DNA from: Catenovulum agarivorans YM01 | Lineage (GTDB): Bacteria > Pseudomonadota > Gammaproteobacteria > Enterobacterales > Alteromonadaceae | Direction of reading: 5' to 3' | NCBI RefSeq assembly: GCF_000281085.1 | Contig: NZ_JH767527.1 | Span: 100,378-164,377, forward strand | DNA: 64,000 bases | Shown: piece after piece, positions 25,159 through 36,007 of the stretch | How the letters are laid out: each line of letters starts with the position of its first letter | How positions within the stretch are numbered: position 1 is the stretch's first letter | The notes under the pieces: generated by a model | What the model saw: the letters and a program-made list of their open reading frames with translations, nothing else | Told to the model about the DNA's origin: nothing | The model's database searches: none | Program-made: the position numbers and the translations under genes

Positions 25159-27438
25159 TTATATTTTACAAGCGCCGCCAGCACAGTCATCATCTTGTGC
25201 TTTAGCTTCTTTTTGCGGATCTTCTGCACCATCACGTGTGTTATGGTAGTACAGAGTTTTCACACCAAGCTTATACGCGTACAACAAGTCTTTTAATAAT
25301 TGTTGCATTGGTACTTTACCACTTGGGAACTTAGTTGGATCGTAGTTAGTATTAGCAGAGATAGTTTGATCAATAAACTTCTGCATAATAGCAACTAACC
25401 CTAAGTAACCTTGGTTGTTTGGAATAGACCACAACAACTCATACTGGTTTTTAAGTTTTTCGTATTCAGGTACAACTTGACGCAAAATACCATCTTTACT
25501 TGCTTTTATACTGACAAAACCACGCGGTGGTTCAATACCATTAGTTGCATTTGAAATTTGTGACGACGTTTCTGAAGGCATTAGCGCTGATAAAGTTGAG
25601 TTACGTAAACCATGCTCTTTAATGCTGCTACGTAATGCTTCCCAATCTAAGTGTAATGGCTCGTCACAAATGCTATCAACATCTTTTTTGTAAGTGTCGA
25701 TAGGTAAAATACCTTGTGAGTAAGTCGTCTCATTAAATTTAGGACACGCGCCTTTTTCTTTGGCTAACTCATTTGAAGCTTTTAACAAGTAATATTGAAT
25801 GGCTTCAAAAGTTTTATGTGTTAAGCCGTTGGCACTACCATCTGAGTATTTCACACCGTTTTTAGCTAAGTAGTAGGCGTAGTTGATTACACCAATACCT
25901 AATGTTCTGCGGTTAATACTTGAGTTAAATGCAGCTGGCACAGGGTAGTCTTGATAATCTAACAAACAGTCTAATGCACGTACTGCAAGTTCTGCTAAAC
26001 CATCTAACTCATCTAAGTTTTCAATTGCACCTAAGTTGAATGCCGATAAGGTACAAAGCGCGATTTCTGCTTCTTCATCACTAATATTGTTTAGTGGCTT
26101 AGTTGGCAGTGCAATTTCTAAACATAAGTTACTTTGTTTAATTGGCGCAACTTTAGGATCAAACGGGCTATGGGTATTACAGTGGTCAACATTCTGTAAA
26201 TAGATACGACCTGTGCTTGCACGCTCTTGAGCAAACAAACCAAATAGCTCGGTTGCTTTCAGTGATTTTTTACGAATTGACGGATCGTTTTCGTATTTAA
26301 CGTATAACTCTTCAAACAAGTTTTGGTCAGCAAAAAATGCATCATACAAACCAGGCACATCACTTGGGCTAAATAAGGTGATGTTCTCGTTTTTAATTAA
26401 ACGTTGATACATTAAGCGGTTAAATTGTACGCCATAGTCTAAGTGACGAACACGGTTGTCATCTACACCACGGTTGTTTTTAAGTACAACTAATGACTCA
26501 ACTTCTAAGTGCCATAAAGGGAAGAATAGGGTTGCTGCACCACCACGCACACCACCTTGTGAACAGCTTTTTACCGCTGTTTGGAAATGTTTGTAGAATG
26601 GAATACAACCAGTATGGAATGCTTCACCACCGCGAATTGGGCTACCTAATGCACGGATTCGACCTGCATTAACACCAATACCAGCACGTTGGCTGACGTA
26701 TTTTACAATTGCACTAGAAGTTGCATTGATTGAATCTAAGCTATCACCACATTCAATTAATACACAAGAACTGAATTGGCGAGTCGGCGTACGTACACCC
26801 GACATAATAGGTGTAGGTAGAGAAATCTTAAACTGAGAAATTGCATCGTAGAAACGACGCACATAATCCATACGCGTGTCTTTCGGATAGTTAGCAAATA
26901 AACATGCAGACACTAATACGTATAAATATTGCGGGCTCTCGTAAATATCACCTGTTACACGGTTTTGAACAAGATATTTACCTTCTAATTGTTTAACTGC
27001 ACCGTATGAAAAGTTTAAGTCGCGCATGTGCTCAACAAAATCATTCATCTGGTCGAATTCTTCGCGAGAATAATCGGCTAACAAATGTTGATCGTATTTG
27101 CCTGCTTCACATAACTTAACTACGTGATCATATAAATGTGGTGGTTCAAACTGACCGTAAGCTTTTTTACGCAAATGGAAGATAGATAAACGCGCTGCTA
27201 AATATTGATAATCAGGCGTTTCTTCACTGATCAAATCAGCTGCTGATTTGATAATGGTTTCGTGAATGTCTTCTGTTTTAATACCGTCGTAGAACTGAAT
27301 GTGTGATTTCATTTCTACTTGAGATACAGAAACATTGTTTAAACCCTTAGCCGCCCAAGTTACAACTTTATGTAACTTCTCTAGATCTAAAGGTTCTTTA
27401 TTACCGTCGCGCTTAGTTACGAAGAGCTGGTCAGTCAT
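25159..27438 (-). CDS. nrdA: Ribonucleoside-diphosphate reductase class Ia, alpha subunit
   Basis: 759 residues from the ATG at 27438; a TTG four codons upstream is directly against AGGA and is less likely. The N-terminal ATP cone is present (VTKRDGNKEPLDLEKLHKV). Catalytic residues appear in order: FSSCVLIECGDS, SNLCLEIALPT (radical Cys with Asn/Glu), IALCTLSAFNLG, and the C-terminal redox pair in DDCAGGACKI. No intein. First gene of nrdA-nrdB-yfaE; its promoter carries paired NrdR-like boxes. Confidence 0.97.
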   Translation of the reverse strand: MTDQLFVTKRDGNKEPLDLEKLHKVVTWAAKGLNNVSVSQVEMKSHIQFYDGIKTEDIHETIIKSAADLISEETPDYQYLAARLSIFHLRKKAYGQFEPPHLYDHVVKLCEAGKYDQHLLADYSREEFDQMNDFVEHMRDLNFSYGAVKQLEGKYLVQNRVTGDIYESPQYLYVLVSACLFANYPKDTRMDYVRRFYDAISQFKISLPTPIMSGVRTPTRQFSSCVLIECGDSLDSINATSSAIVKYVSQRAGIGVNAGRIRALGSPIRGGEAFHTGCIPFYKHFQTAVKSCSQGGVRGGAATLFFPLWHLEVESLVVLKNNRGVDDNRVRHLDYGVQFNRLMYQRLIKNENITLFSPSDVPGLYDAFFADQNLFEELYVKYENDPSIRKKSLKATELFGLFAQERASTGRIYLQNVDHCNTHSPFDPKVAPIKQSNLCLEIALPTKPLNNISDEEAEIALCTLSAFNLGAIENLDELDGLAELAVRALDCLLDYQDYPVPAAFNSSINRRTLGIGVINYAYYLAKNGVKYSDGSANGLTHKTFEAIQYYLLKASNELAKEKGACPKFNETTYSQGILPIDTYKKDVDSICDEPLHLDWEALRSSIKEHGLRNSTLSALMPSETSSQISNATNGIEPPRGFVSIKASKDGILRQVVPEYEKLKNQYELLWSIPNNQGYLGLVAIMQKFIDQTISANTNYDPTKFPSGKVPMQQLLKDLLYAYKLGVKTLYYHNTRDGAEDPQKEAKAQDDDCAGGACKI

Positions 27439-27516
27439 TTGAGTCGTCAATCCTGATATTATATTTTTTATTTAGCCAATATTTCACAGTGCGACTAGAG
27501 CTTGGTTAAAACTCAG

Positions 27517-27563
27517 CCACAAGATGTGGGGCTAGTTAGCGGAATCAACACAAGATAATGAGG
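27517..27563 (-). promoter_or_regulatory. Paired NrdR-like boxes upstream of nrdA
   Basis: Two copies of CACAAGAT begin at 27518 and 27549, exactly 31 bases apart, about three helical turns. Each lies in a 16-base element resembling the NrdR box ACACAAGATATAGTGT (27517-27532 and 27548-27563; the first also contains the palindrome CCACAAGATGTGG). NrdR boxes occur in such phased pairs at ribonucleotide reductase promoters and mediate repression. The second box covers the -10 element. Confidence 0.65.
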
Positions 27564-27580
27564 TTTTGCTCTGAAAGCAA
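27552..27580 (-). promoter_or_regulatory. Predicted sigma-70 promoter of nrdA-nrdB-yfaE
   Basis: On the minus strand TTGCTT (27580-27575) and TATCTT (27557-27552) are separated by 17 bases. The start would fall near 27545, leaving an untranslated leader of about 107 bases before the nrdA ATG. The remainder of the 27451-27829 spacer holds no convincing gene. Confidence 0.55.
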
Positions 27581-27777
27581 GATTTGATTTTAGTTTAAAT
27601 TTACATTTTTTTTGGCGTATATTTTGCGCGTTAGTAGTTGCTAACTTTTCATTAAAAGTAGACTAGTAGGTCAAGTGTTTTTGAATAAAAAAACCAGCTT
27701 TTTAATTGACCAATATCTTGTTTATTTTAGTTTGCGCTGTTTTATTAAGATTTGTTATATGAAAGAGTTTGCATTTG

Positions 27778-27806
27778 GCGGTTTGTTTACTGCTTATACA
27801 AACCGC
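27778..27806 (-). terminator. Hairpin downstream of gph
   Basis: GCGGTTTGT (27778-27786) pairs perfectly with ACAAACCGC (27798-27806), a 9-bp stem 24 bases after the gph stop. No T-run follows on the minus strand, so its role as a terminator is uncertain. Confidence 0.4.
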
Positions 27807-27829
27807 TTAAATAATATCAACAATGGCGA

Positions 27830-28501
27830 TTATTTAATGATTGAGACAAGATCTGAAGGCTGTTCAATTATAAAATCAGCTTGCCATTCTTCTACTGGTA
27901 ATTCGTCTTGAGTATAACCCCAGTTGGCTATAAATGTTTGCATGCCTGCGCGGTTACCAGCTTCAATATCACGAAATGCATCACCAACATACCAAGTTTG
28001 TTGTGGGTCAATTTGCATGTGTTTACATGCGTGAAATAGTGGTTGTGGATCTGGCTTTCTAACTTTTAAGGTATCGCCAGAAACATTAATTTTTGAATGT
28101 TTAAACTCTGGATATTTAGTTAATAATACGTCAGTCAAAAAAGCCGGTTTATTGGTGACAACGCCCCATAATATATTTTGTTGATTGAGCATTTCCAATG
28201 TGTCTGCCATACCTGCAAAAAAATCTGTATGGGTACTGATATTATTCAGGTAATAATCCAAAAAAATCCCACGTAGTTTTTCAACTTCATAAGACTGCCA
28301 GTTTTCACCTAGGCCTAATTTGAGTAACCCCAAGGCACCGTGCGAGGCGACCGGTCTGTATTGTTCATATGAAACACTTGGCATATCAAGCGTTGATAAC
28401 ACATAGTTTAGCGTTTCACCTAAATCTTTAGCCGTGTCTAATAATGTGCCATCTAAATCAAATAAAATACCCTGAGGTTTAGTTAAAGTTTTTGCGCGCA
28501 T
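27830..28501 (-). CDS. gph: Phosphoglycolate phosphatase, HAD family
   Basis: 223 residues. HAD motifs: FDLDGTLLDT (nucleophile Asp, motif I), VVTNKP (motif II), KPDPQP (motif III Lys) and VGDAFRDIEAGNRAGM (motif IV). The cap domain type and length fit Gph/MupP-like phosphatases. The gene overlaps the end of ubiG by 19 bases, the ubiG-gph (or mupP-like) pairing frequent in gammaproteobacteria. Substrate could be 2-phosphoglycolate or MurNAc-6-phosphate; sequence alone does not decide. Confidence 0.85.
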   Translation of the reverse strand: MRAKTLTKPQGILFDLDGTLLDTAKDLGETLNYVLSTLDMPSVSYEQYRPVASHGALGLLKLGLGENWQSYEVEKLRGIFLDYYLNNISTHTDFFAGMADTLEMLNQQNILWGVVTNKPAFLTDVLLTKYPEFKHSKINVSGDTLKVRKPDPQPLFHACKHMQIDPQQTWYVGDAFRDIEAGNRAGMQTFIANWGYTQDELPVEEWQADFIIEQPSDLVSIIK

Positions 28502-29181
28502 AAAATATAGTTCACTGCCAAATCATTATTAATTGAAAATTTTTGGGTAAGCGGATTGAAATGAATACCGTTAGCTTTTTTAACTTTACAGTTATTTTGT
28601 TCAATCATACCTATTACTTCTGAAGGCTTTAAAAATTTGTCGTGTTCGTGTGTGCCTTTAGGTACAAGATTGAGCACATATTCAGCCGCAACTATACCCA
28701 ATAAATAGCTGCGTAAGGTACGATTTAATGTTGATACAAATAAGTAGCCACCAGGTTTTAATGTACTTATTGCCGCTTGTAAAATACTTGCCGGGTCGGG
28801 TACATGTTCGAGCATTTCTAAACTGGTGACAATGTCAAAGGTTTCGAGGTGTTCTGGGGCGAAGTCTTCAATCAATCCTTGATGATAATTTATCGATAAA
28901 GCAGATTCTTGTGCATGATGTTTTGCGACTTCAACCGATTGAGGTGCTGGCTCTAGTCCGGTAACTTGGCCACCTCGTTGTGCTAGCGCTTCAGCTAAAA
29001 TGCCACCGCCGCTGCCAACATCCAATATCTTTTTGCCAAATAAACCGCTGGCACAATCTTCAATGTACTGCACTCGATATGGGTTCATTTTATGCAAAGG
29101 TGCAAATTCACCATCAAGATCCCACCATTTATCCGCAATGGCGTTAAATTTTTCTATTTCTGTTGGGTCTATATTGCTCAA
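28483..29181 (-). CDS. ubiG: Ubiquinone biosynthesis O-methyltransferase UbiG
   Basis: 232 residues with class I SAM-methyltransferase motifs: LDVGSGGGILAEALA (motif I), GLEPAPQSVEVA, and TSLEMLEHVPDP (post-motif). The N-end EIEKFNAIADKWWDLDGEFAPLHKMNPYR is diagnostic of UbiG. It performs both O-methylations in ubiquinone synthesis. Divergent from gyrA, the normal gammaproteobacterial neighbour. Confidence 0.95.
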   Translation of the reverse strand: MSNIDPTEIEKFNAIADKWWDLDGEFAPLHKMNPYRVQYIEDCASGLFGKKILDVGSGGGILAEALAQRGGQVTGLEPAPQSVEVAKHHAQESALSINYHQGLIEDFAPEHLETFDIVTSLEMLEHVPDPASILQAAISTLKPGGYLFVSTLNRTLRSYLLGIVAAEYVLNLVPKGTHEHDKFLKPSEVIGMIEQNNCKVKKANGIHFNPLTQKFSINNDLAVNYILCAQKL

Positions 29182-29365
29182 TTTTGTTGCTCTAGCTGAG
29201 GTTTAATATGCCCATTATAAAAATTTACAGGGTGGCGACAAGTTAAAGCGTATTTTTTCAATGGTATGCGCCGTGGTTTGTGGTAGAATTGCCCGCTAAA
29301 AAACGGTGACTCAAAAAACCGAATGCGAAAAAAGCAAGTATAACAACTAGGGAAATATCCTATTT

Positions 29366-32008
29366 ATGAACGATTTGGCGAAAGAAATACTTCCAGTCAA
29401 TATTGAAGATGAGCTAAAAAACTCATACTTAGACTACGCAATGAGTGTAATCGTTGGGCGTGCTTTGCCTGACGTTCGAGATGGATTAAAACCAGTTCAC
29501 CGTCGTGTATTATTTGCGATGAACGAACTCAAAAACGACTTCAACAAACCGTATAAAAAATCTGCGCGTATTGTTGGTGACGTAATTGGTAAATATCACC
29601 CGCATGGTGATAGTGCAGTTTACGACACAATCGTTCGTATGGCTCAGCCATTCTCATTGCGTTATATGTTAGTTGATGGTCAAGGTAACTTTGGTTCTGT
29701 AGACGGTGACTCTCCAGCTGCTATGCGTTATACCGAAGTTAGAATGGCTAAAATCGCTCATTCATTACTTGCTGATCTCGAAAAAGAAACAGTGGATTTT
29801 GTACCTAACTATGACGGTACAGAACACATTCCTGAAGTTTTACCAACTCGTTTACCTAATTTATTGGTGAATGGTTCTTCAGGTATAGCTGTTGGTATGG
29901 CGACCAATATTCCACCGCACAACTTAAATGAAGTAATAGGTGGCTGTTTAGCCATGATTGAAAACCCAGACATTTCAATTGAAGAATTAATTGAAATTAT
30001 CCCTGGTCCTGATTTCCCTACAGCAGCAATTATTAGCGGTCGTTCAGGTATTGAACAAGCTTATCGTACCGGTCGCGGTAAAATTTATATTCGTGCTCGC
30101 GCCGAAATTGAAGTAGCAGACAATGGTCGTGAAACCATTGTTGTTCACGAAATTCCATATCAAGTGAACAAAGCTCGCCTTATTGAAAAAATGGCAGAGC
30201 TTGTTAAAGAAAAGCGCATCGATTCAATTTCAGCGTTACGTGATGAATCTGACAAAGACGGTATGCGTATTGTTATTGAAGTTAAACGTGGTGAGTCAGG
30301 CGAAGTCTTACTTAACCACTTATATTCATTAACCCAAATGCAGGTTGTTTTTGGCATTAACATGGTTGCGCTTGAAAACAACCAACCAAAAATATTCAAC
30401 CTAGTTGATATGCTTAAAGCTTTCCTTAATCACAGAAGGGAAGTTGTAACTCGTCGTACTATCTTCGAATTACGCAAAGCGCGTGAGCGTGCCCATGTAT
30501 TAGAAGGTTTAGCAATTGCCCTTGCTAATATCGATCCAATTATCGAATTAATTAAACGTTCACCATCACCAGCTGAAGCGAAAAAAGGTTTAGTAGATAC
30601 ACCTTGGGCGTTAGGTGATGTTGCTGAAATGCTAGAGCGTGCAGGTACACATGCAGCGCGTCCAGAATGGTTAGAAGATCATTATGGTATTCGTGATGGC
30701 ATGTACCACTTAACTGAGCAACAAGCTCAAGCAATTCTAGACTTACGTTTACATAAATTAACAGGTTTAGAACACGAAAAAATCTTAGACGAATACAAAG
30801 CCTTATTAGATGAAATTGCCGAGTTGTTATATATCTTATCTAGCTCAGTTCGTTTGATGGAAGTGATTCGTGACGAATTATTAGCGGTTAAAGAAGAGTT
30901 TGGTGACGAGCGTCGTACAGAAATTACTGCTGCGGCTCACGACATCAATATGGAAGATTTAATTGCAGAAGAAAACGTGGTTGTGACCCTATCGCATGAG
31001 GGTTATTGTAAATATCAACCATTAACTGAATACGAAGCTCAACGTCGTGGTGGTAAAGGTAAAGCTGCAACTCGCATGAAAGATGAAGATTTCATCGAGA
31101 AATTATTGATTGCCAATACGCATGACACCATTTTATGTTTCTCTGATCGTGGTCGCTTATATTGGTTGAAAGTTTATCAGTTACCTCTAGCGACTCGAAC
31201 CGCGCGTGGTAAACCAATCGTCAACTTATTACCTTTAGAAGAAGGTGAGCGTATCAGTGCTATTTTACCTGTACGTGAATACGAAGAAGACAAATACATC
31301 ATTATGGCAACTGCCAATGGTACAGTTAAGAAAACAGCGTTAACTGAATATTCTCGCCCACGTGCTAACGGTATTATCGCACTTAACTTAAATGATGGTG
31401 ACCATGTAATTGGTGTTGATATCACTCATGGTGACAGTGACATCTTATTATTCTCAGACGCAGGTAAAGTTGTACGCTTTAACGAGCAGCAAGTTCGTCC
31501 TATGGGTCGTACTGCGACTGGTGTTCGTGGTATTAAGTTAGACGATAGCCAAACTGTTGTTTCAATGATAGTACCGCACAGTGATGGGGCTGTATTAACA
31601 GTGACAGAAAATGGTTATGGTAAACGTACCCCATTAGATGAATATCCGGCTAAGAGCCGCGCAACTTTAGGTGTTGTTTCTATCAAAGTTAGCGAACGTA
31701 ATGGTGCGGTTATTGGTGCTGTTCAAGTTAACGACGGTGACGAAATTATGATGATCACCAATAAAGGTACGCTAGTCCGTACTCGTGTTGGTGAAGTTTC
31801 TATTATTGGCCGTAACACTCAAGGTGTTCGCTTAATTAGAACCGCAGAAAGTGAATTAGTAGTTGGTTTACAGCGCATTGATGAAGTTGAAGAAGATGAA
31901 ACTTTAATTGACGATGCTGAAATTGTTGAAGGTTCTGAAGAAGCTGAAGCACAAGCGCCAGCAGCCACAGATACAGACAGCGACCAAGATACAGATTCTC
32001 AAGAATAG
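29366..32008 (+). CDS. gyrA: DNA gyrase subunit A
   Basis: 880 residues. Active-site Tyr lies in [10 protein letters not shown]; the quinolone-determining stretch reads [17 protein letters not shown], the drug-sensitive form with Ser and Asp at the key positions. The C-terminal DNA-wrapping domain carries the GyrA box QRRGGKG and six beta-pinwheel repeats, then an acidic tail ([17 protein letters not shown] onward). Gyrase supercoils DNA. serC follows 21 bases downstream. Confidence 0.98.
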   Translation: MNDLAKEILPVNIEDELKNSYLDYAMSVIVGRALPDVRDGLKPVHRRVLFAMNELKNDFNKPYKKSARIVGDVIGKYHPHGDSAVYDTIVRMAQPFSLRYMLVDGQGNFGSVDGDSPAAMRYTEVRMAKIAHSLLADLEKETVDFVPNYDGTEHIPEVLPTRLPNLLVNGSSGIAVGMATNIPPHNLNEVIGGCLAMIENPDISIEELIEIIPGPDFPTAAIISGRSGIEQAYRTGRGKIYIRARAEIEVADNGRETIVVHEIPYQVNKARLIEKMAELVKEKRIDSISALRDESDKDGMRIVIEVKRGESGEVLLNHLYSLTQMQVVFGINMVALENNQPKIFNLVDMLKAFLNHRREVVTRRTIFELRKARERAHVLEGLAIALANIDPIIELIKRSPSPAEAKKGLVDTPWALGDVAEMLERAGTHAARPEWLEDHYGIRDGMYHLTEQQAQAILDLRLHKLTGLEHEKILDEYKALLDEIAELLYILSSSVRLMEVIRDELLAVKEEFGDERRTEITAAAHDINMEDLIAEENVVVTLSHEGYCKYQPLTEYEAQRRGGKGKAATRMKDEDFIEKLLIANTHDTILCFSDRGRLYWLKVYQLPLATRTARGKPIVNLLPLEEGERISAILPVREYEEDKYIIMATANGTVKKTALTEYSRPRANGIIALNLNDGDHVIGVDITHGDSDILLFSDAGKVVRFNEQQVRPMGRTATGVRGIKLDDSQTVVSMIVPHSDGAVLTVTENGYGKRTPLDEYPAKSRATLGVVSIKVSERNGAVIGAVQVNDGDEIMMITNKGTLVRTRVGEVSIIGRNTQGVRLIRTAESELVVGLQRIDEVEEDETLIDDAEIVEGSEEAEAQAPAATDTDSDQDTDSQE

Positions 32009-32029
32009 ATTGTTAGAGATTTAAGATAA

Positions 32030-33118
32030 ATGACCAAAAAAGTTTTTAACTTTTGTGCAGGCCCGGCTATGTTGCCGCAGCCTGTTATGCAACTTGCACA
32101 ACAACAACTGGTAAATTGGAACGACATGGGCGTTTCAGTCATGGAAATAAGCCATCGCAGCAAAGATTATATTGCTGTAGCTGAGCAAGCAGAAAAAGAT
32201 CTGCGTGATTTAATGGGTATTTCTGATGACTACTCAGTGTTGTTTATGCACGGTGGTGGCCGTGGGCAGTTTGCAGCTGTGCCTATGAACCTTTTAGGTT
32301 CGGGTCAAGAAGCTGATTATGTATTAACAGGTTCTTGGTCTAAATCGGCTTTTACTGAAGGCCAAAAATACGGTCAAATTAACCTAGCTGCTGATACTTA
32401 TGTAAATGATGCTGGCGAACGATCTGTACTACCGTTTGAGCAATGGCAATTAAGCGACAAAGCGCAATATGTCCATTATTGTCCAAATGAAACAGTCGAT
32501 GGCGTTGAATTTAATTACATACCAGAGGTTGATAAACCTTTAGTTGCCGATATGTCTTCGTGCATTTTATCGCAAGAAATTGATGTATCGAAATTTGGCA
32601 TAATCTACGCTGGTGCGCAGAAAAATATTGGTCCTTCAGGTTTAGCTATCGCGATTGTTCGTAAAGATTTAATTGGCCGAGCAAATGGCTTTACACCATC
32701 TATTTACGATTATGCAGTTCAAGCACAAAACGATTCAATGTTTAATACACCACCAACTTATGCCTGGTATTTAGCAGGTTTGGTATTTAAGTGGTTAAAA
32801 GAACAAGGCGGCGTAGCAGCCGTACAAAAAATAAACGAACAAAAAGCTGCTCATTTATATAATTTTATTGATAGCAGTGAATTTTATTCTAACCAAGTCG
32901 CAAAGCAGTATCGTTCAAAAATGAACGTACCCTTTATGTTACAAGACGAAGCATTAAATGCTAAGTTTTTGGCAGAATCTGAGCAAGCTGGTTTATTAGC
33001 CCTTAAAGGCCATAGATCAGTCGGCGGCATGCGAGCAAGTATTTATAATGCTATGCCTCTAGAAGGTGTCGAAACACTTGTTAACTTTATGCAGGATTTT
33101 GCCCAAAAGAACGGCTAA
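32030..33118 (+). CDS. serC: Phosphoserine aminotransferase
   Basis: 362 residues. Starts [12 protein letters not shown]; the PLP-binding Lys is in [12 protein letters not shown]; phosphate-binding residues near HGGGRGQF. It makes 3-phosphoserine (serine path) and 4-phosphohydroxythreonine (PLP path). Lies between gyrA and cmk as in relatives, but aroA, normally between serC and cmk, is absent. Confidence 0.97.
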   Translation: MTKKVFNFCAGPAMLPQPVMQLAQQQLVNWNDMGVSVMEISHRSKDYIAVAEQAEKDLRDLMGISDDYSVLFMHGGGRGQFAAVPMNLLGSGQEADYVLTGSWSKSAFTEGQKYGQINLAADTYVNDAGERSVLPFEQWQLSDKAQYVHYCPNETVDGVEFNYIPEVDKPLVADMSSCILSQEIDVSKFGIIYAGAQKNIGPSGLAIAIVRKDLIGRANGFTPSIYDYAVQAQNDSMFNTPPTYAWYLAGLVFKWLKEQGGVAAVQKINEQKAAHLYNFIDSSEFYSNQVAKQYRSKMNVPFMLQDEALNAKFLAESEQAGLLALKGHRSVGGMRASIYNAMPLEGVETLVNFMQDFAQKNG

Positions 33119-33139
33119 TACAAAAAGAAGAGGATAGGG

Positions 33140-33826
33140 ATGACGGATCAAGTACCGGTCATTACCATAGATGGCCCAAGTGGTGCGGGTAAAGGCACCA
33201 TTAGCAAATATATCGCAGATAAATTAGGCTGGCACTTTTTAGATAGCGGCGCAATTTATCGAGTTTTGGCGTTGGCGACTATTCACCATGATATAGATCC
33301 AACAGATGAAGACTCAGTTGCGCCACTTGCGTCCGTATTGGATGTACATTTTAAATCGTCTGCTGATGGCAATGAAACACGTGTCATTTTAGAAGGCGAA
33401 GATGTGACCGGCTCTATTCGCAACGAAAAAGTAGGCGCGGTTGCTTCAAAAGTTGCGTCGTTGCCACGTGTTCGCGAAGCTTTATTACGACGCCAACGTG
33501 CTTTTAAAGAAGCACCTGGATTGGTCGCTGATGGCCGCGATATGGGCACAGTTGTCTTTCCAAGTGCAGAAGTTAAGATATTTTTGACTGCAAGTGCACA
33601 AGAAAGGGCAAAAAGACGTTATCTACAGTTGAAAGATAACGATCCTACAGTTAAAATTGAACATCTTTTAGCCGACATTCAGGCAAGAGACGAGCGCGAC
33701 TCAAATCGCAGCGTTTCGCCTTTGGTTGCAGCTAAAGATGCATTAGAAATTGATTCAACTTCAATGTCTATCGACGAGGTTGTTGACACTGTTTTTCGCT
33801 ATATGCAAGAAAAGCTCGGTCAATAA
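33140..33826 (+). CDS. cmk: Cytidylate kinase
   Basis: 228 residues. P-loop GPSGAGKGT, the CMP-binding LDSGAIYR, the LID region RDMGTVVFP and [15 protein letters not shown] are all in place. It phosphorylates CMP and dCMP. It follows serC by 21 bases and precedes rpsA; GAGGAT gives a fair ribosome binding site. The CMP kinase-rpsA adjacency is universal in gammaproteobacteria. Confidence 0.97.
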   Translation: MTDQVPVITIDGPSGAGKGTISKYIADKLGWHFLDSGAIYRVLALATIHHDIDPTDEDSVAPLASVLDVHFKSSADGNETRVILEGEDVTGSIRNEKVGAVASKVASLPRVREALLRRQRAFKEAPGLVADGRDMGTVVFPSAEVKIFLTASAQERAKRRYLQLKDNDPTVKIEHLLADIQARDERDSNRSVSPLVAAKDALEIDSTSMSIDEVVDTVFRYMQEKLGQ

Positions 33827-33847
33827 ACTTTTGTAGTTGAGTCAGGA

Positions 33848-33946
33848 AATTGGCTAAGGATTGCCAATTAATATTAACAACCCTGAGTTATTTGGATTTA
33901 ACTCGGATTACCATTCAAGAAAACTTTATATATGACTGAAAGTTTT
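33848..33946 (+). promoter_or_regulatory. Structured rpsA translation-initiation leader
   Basis: Three consecutive hairpins precede and include the rpsA start. Hairpin 1: AATTGGC (33848-33854) with GCCAATT (33863-33869), loop TAAGGATT. Hairpin 2: GAGTTA (33885-33890) with TAACTC (33899-33904), loop TTTGGATT. Hairpin 3: AAAACTTT (33920-33927) with AAAGTTTT (33939-33946), loop holding the ATG at 33932. Both first loops contain GGA and no Shine-Dalgarno stands before the ATG, as in the S1 autoregulated leader described for Escherichia coli. Confidence 0.65.
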
Positions 33947-35608
33947 GAACAGCTTTTTCTAGAAAGCTTAAACGAAATCGAAACCCGTCCTGGTGCCATC
34001 GTTAAAGGTACTATCGTAGCAATCCAAAAAGACGTTATCTTAGTTGATGCTGGCTTAAAATCAGAAGCAGCTATCCCTGTTGAGCAATTTTACAATGCTC
34101 AAGGTGAAGTAGAAGTTAGCGTTGGTGACGAAATTGATGTTGCATTAGATGCAGTTGAAGACGGTTTCGGTGAAACTATTCTTTCTCGTGAAAAAGCTAA
34201 GCGTCACGAAGCTTGGATCCGTTTGGAAAAAGCTTGTGAAGACAGCGAAACTGTTGTTGGTTTAATCAGTGGTAAAGTTAAAGGTGGCTTCACAGTTGAA
34301 GTTGAAGGCATCCGCGCTTTCTTACCAGGTTCTTTAGTAGATGTACGTCCAGTACGTGATACTACTTACTTAGAGAATGCTGAATTAGAATTCAAAGTTA
34401 TCAAGTTAGATCAAAAACGCAACAACGTAGTTGTTTCTCGCCGTGCAGTTATCGAACAAGAAACTAGCGCAGAGCGTAGCGAATTGTTGGCTAACTTAGA
34501 AGAAGGCCAAGAAGTAACTGGTATCGTTAAGAACTTAACTGACTACGGTGCATTCGTAGATTTAGGCGGTTTAGACGGTCTATTACATATCACTGATATG
34601 GCTTGGAAACGTGTTAAACACCCAAGCGAAATCGTTAACGTTGGTGATGAAATCACAGTTAAAGTATTGAAATTCGACAAAGATAAGTCTCGCGTATCAT
34701 TAGGCTTGAAACAATTAGGTAGCGATCCTTGGTCTGAATTAGCAGCACGTTTCCCTGAAGGTTCTAAACTAGAAGGCCGTGTAACTAACTTAACTGACTA
34801 CGGTTGTTTCGTTGAAATCCAAGAAGGCGTTGAAGGTCTTGTTCACGTTTCTGAAATGGATTGGACTAACAAAAACATCCACCCATCTAAAGTTGTTAAC
34901 TTGGGTGACAATGTTCAAGTTATGGTACTTGAAATCGATGAAGAACGTCGTCGTATTTCATTAGGTCTTAAGCAATGTAAAGCTAACCCTTGGGAAGAGT
35001 TCGCTAAGAACTTCGCTAAAGGCGACCAAGTGTCTGGTAAGATCAAGTCAATCACTGACTTTGGTATCTTCATTGGTTTAGACGGTGGCATCGATGGTCT
35101 TGTTCACTTATCTGACATTTCTTGGAATGTTGCAGGTGAAGAAGCAGTTCGTAGCTACAAGAAAGGTGAAGAGTTAACTGCTGTAGTATTACAAGTAGAT
35201 GCAGAGCGTGAGCGTATCTCTCTTGGTATCAAGCAAATTGACGAAGACCCATTCACTAACTACCTAAATGCTAATAAGAAAGGTGCTGTTGTAACTGGTA
35301 CTGTTACTGCAGTTGACGCTAAAGGCGCAACTATCGAATTAGCTGACAGTGTTGAAGGTTATGTACGTGTAAGCGATATTTCTCGTGAGCGCGTAGAAGA
35401 CGCTTCTGCTGAATTGAACGTTGGTGATGCTGTTGAAGCTAAATTCATGGGCGTAGATCGCAAAAACCGTGTTGTTAGCTTATCAATCAAAGCTAAAGAC
35501 GAAGCTGAAGAAAAAGCTGCCGTTGAATCTGTAAATAAACAACAAGATTCAGGTAATTTCAGCAACGCTATGGCTGAAGCATTTAAAAACGCTCAAAAAG
35601 GCGAATAA
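33932..35608 (+). CDS. rpsA: 30S ribosomal protein S1
   Basis: 558 residues with six S1 (OB) repeats; the third to sixth recur as GxVxNLTDYGxFVxLxGxxGLxHxxDMxW. It binds mRNA leaders and 30S subunits. Codon use is strongly biased as expected for a highly expressed gene. No Shine-Dalgarno precedes the ATG; a three-hairpin leader takes its place. A clear terminator follows at 35618, then ihfB from its own promoter. Confidence 0.98.
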   Translation: MTESFEQLFLESLNEIETRPGAIVKGTIVAIQKDVILVDAGLKSEAAIPVEQFYNAQGEVEVSVGDEIDVALDAVEDGFGETILSREKAKRHEAWIRLEKACEDSETVVGLISGKVKGGFTVEVEGIRAFLPGSLVDVRPVRDTTYLENAELEFKVIKLDQKRNNVVVSRRAVIEQETSAERSELLANLEEGQEVTGIVKNLTDYGAFVDLGGLDGLLHITDMAWKRVKHPSEIVNVGDEITVKVLKFDKDKSRVSLGLKQLGSDPWSELAARFPEGSKLEGRVTNLTDYGCFVEIQEGVEGLVHVSEMDWTNKNIHPSKVVNLGDNVQVMVLEIDEERRRISLGLKQCKANPWEEFAKNFAKGDQVSGKIKSITDFGIFIGLDGGIDGLVHLSDISWNVAGEEAVRSYKKGEELTAVVLQVDAERERISLGIKQIDEDPFTNYLNANKKGAVVTGTVTAVDAKGATIELADSVEGYVRVSDISRERVEDASAELNVGDAVEAKFMGVDRKNRVVSLSIKAKDEAEEKAAVESVNKQQDSGNFSNAMAEAFKNAQKGE

Positions 35609-35617
35609 AATCAAATA

Positions 35618-35645
35618 AGAGAGTAGAATTTCTACTCTCTTTTTC
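35618..35645 (+). terminator. Rho-independent terminator after rpsA
   Basis: AGAGAGTAG (35618-35626) pairs with CTACTCTCT (35632-35640) and runs into TTTTT, ending 10-37 bases after the rpsA stop. Confidence 0.85.
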
Positions 35646-35699
35646 CCTTCCTTTGTTATACTTTGGTAGTGACCCCTTAAATTAGACCGGAGTATCAAA

Positions 35700-35990
35700 A
35701 TGACCAAGTCTGAACTAATAGAATTAATGGCATCAAAACAACCTTCTTTACAATTAAAAGATGTGGAGTCTGGTGTTAAAGAATTGCTTGAATATATGGC
35801 TCAATCTCTTGCAGACGGCGACCGAATCGAAATCCGTGGTTTTGGTAGTTTCTCTTTACACTTCCGTGCACCAAGAACAGGTCGTAATCCTAAAACCGGT
35901 GAATCGGTAGAGTTAGAAGGCAAACACGTTCCTTACTTTAAACCAGGTAAAGAATTACGTGAACGCGTTAATGCGAGTTTAGACGCTTAA
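35700..35990 (+). CDS. ihfB: Integration host factor subunit beta
   Basis: 96 residues. The DNA-bending arm [23 protein letters not shown] and the [14 protein letters not shown] core are typical of IhfB (rather than IhfA or HU). It pairs with IhfA to bend DNA in recombination, replication and promoter control. It is read after the rpsA terminator; lapA follows 17 bases downstream. Confidence 0.95.
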   Translation: MTKSELIELMASKQPSLQLKDVESGVKELLEYMAQSLADGDRIEIRGFGSFSLHFRAPRTGRNPKTGESVELEGKHVPYFKPGKELRERVNASLDA

Positions 35991-36007
35991 TTTCAAAAGG
36001 ACTGATT

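Noticed and set aside
27675-27911. 78-codon frame between nrdA and gph
   Set aside because: Overlaps the real 3' end of gph and a hairpin; no family and poor start signal.
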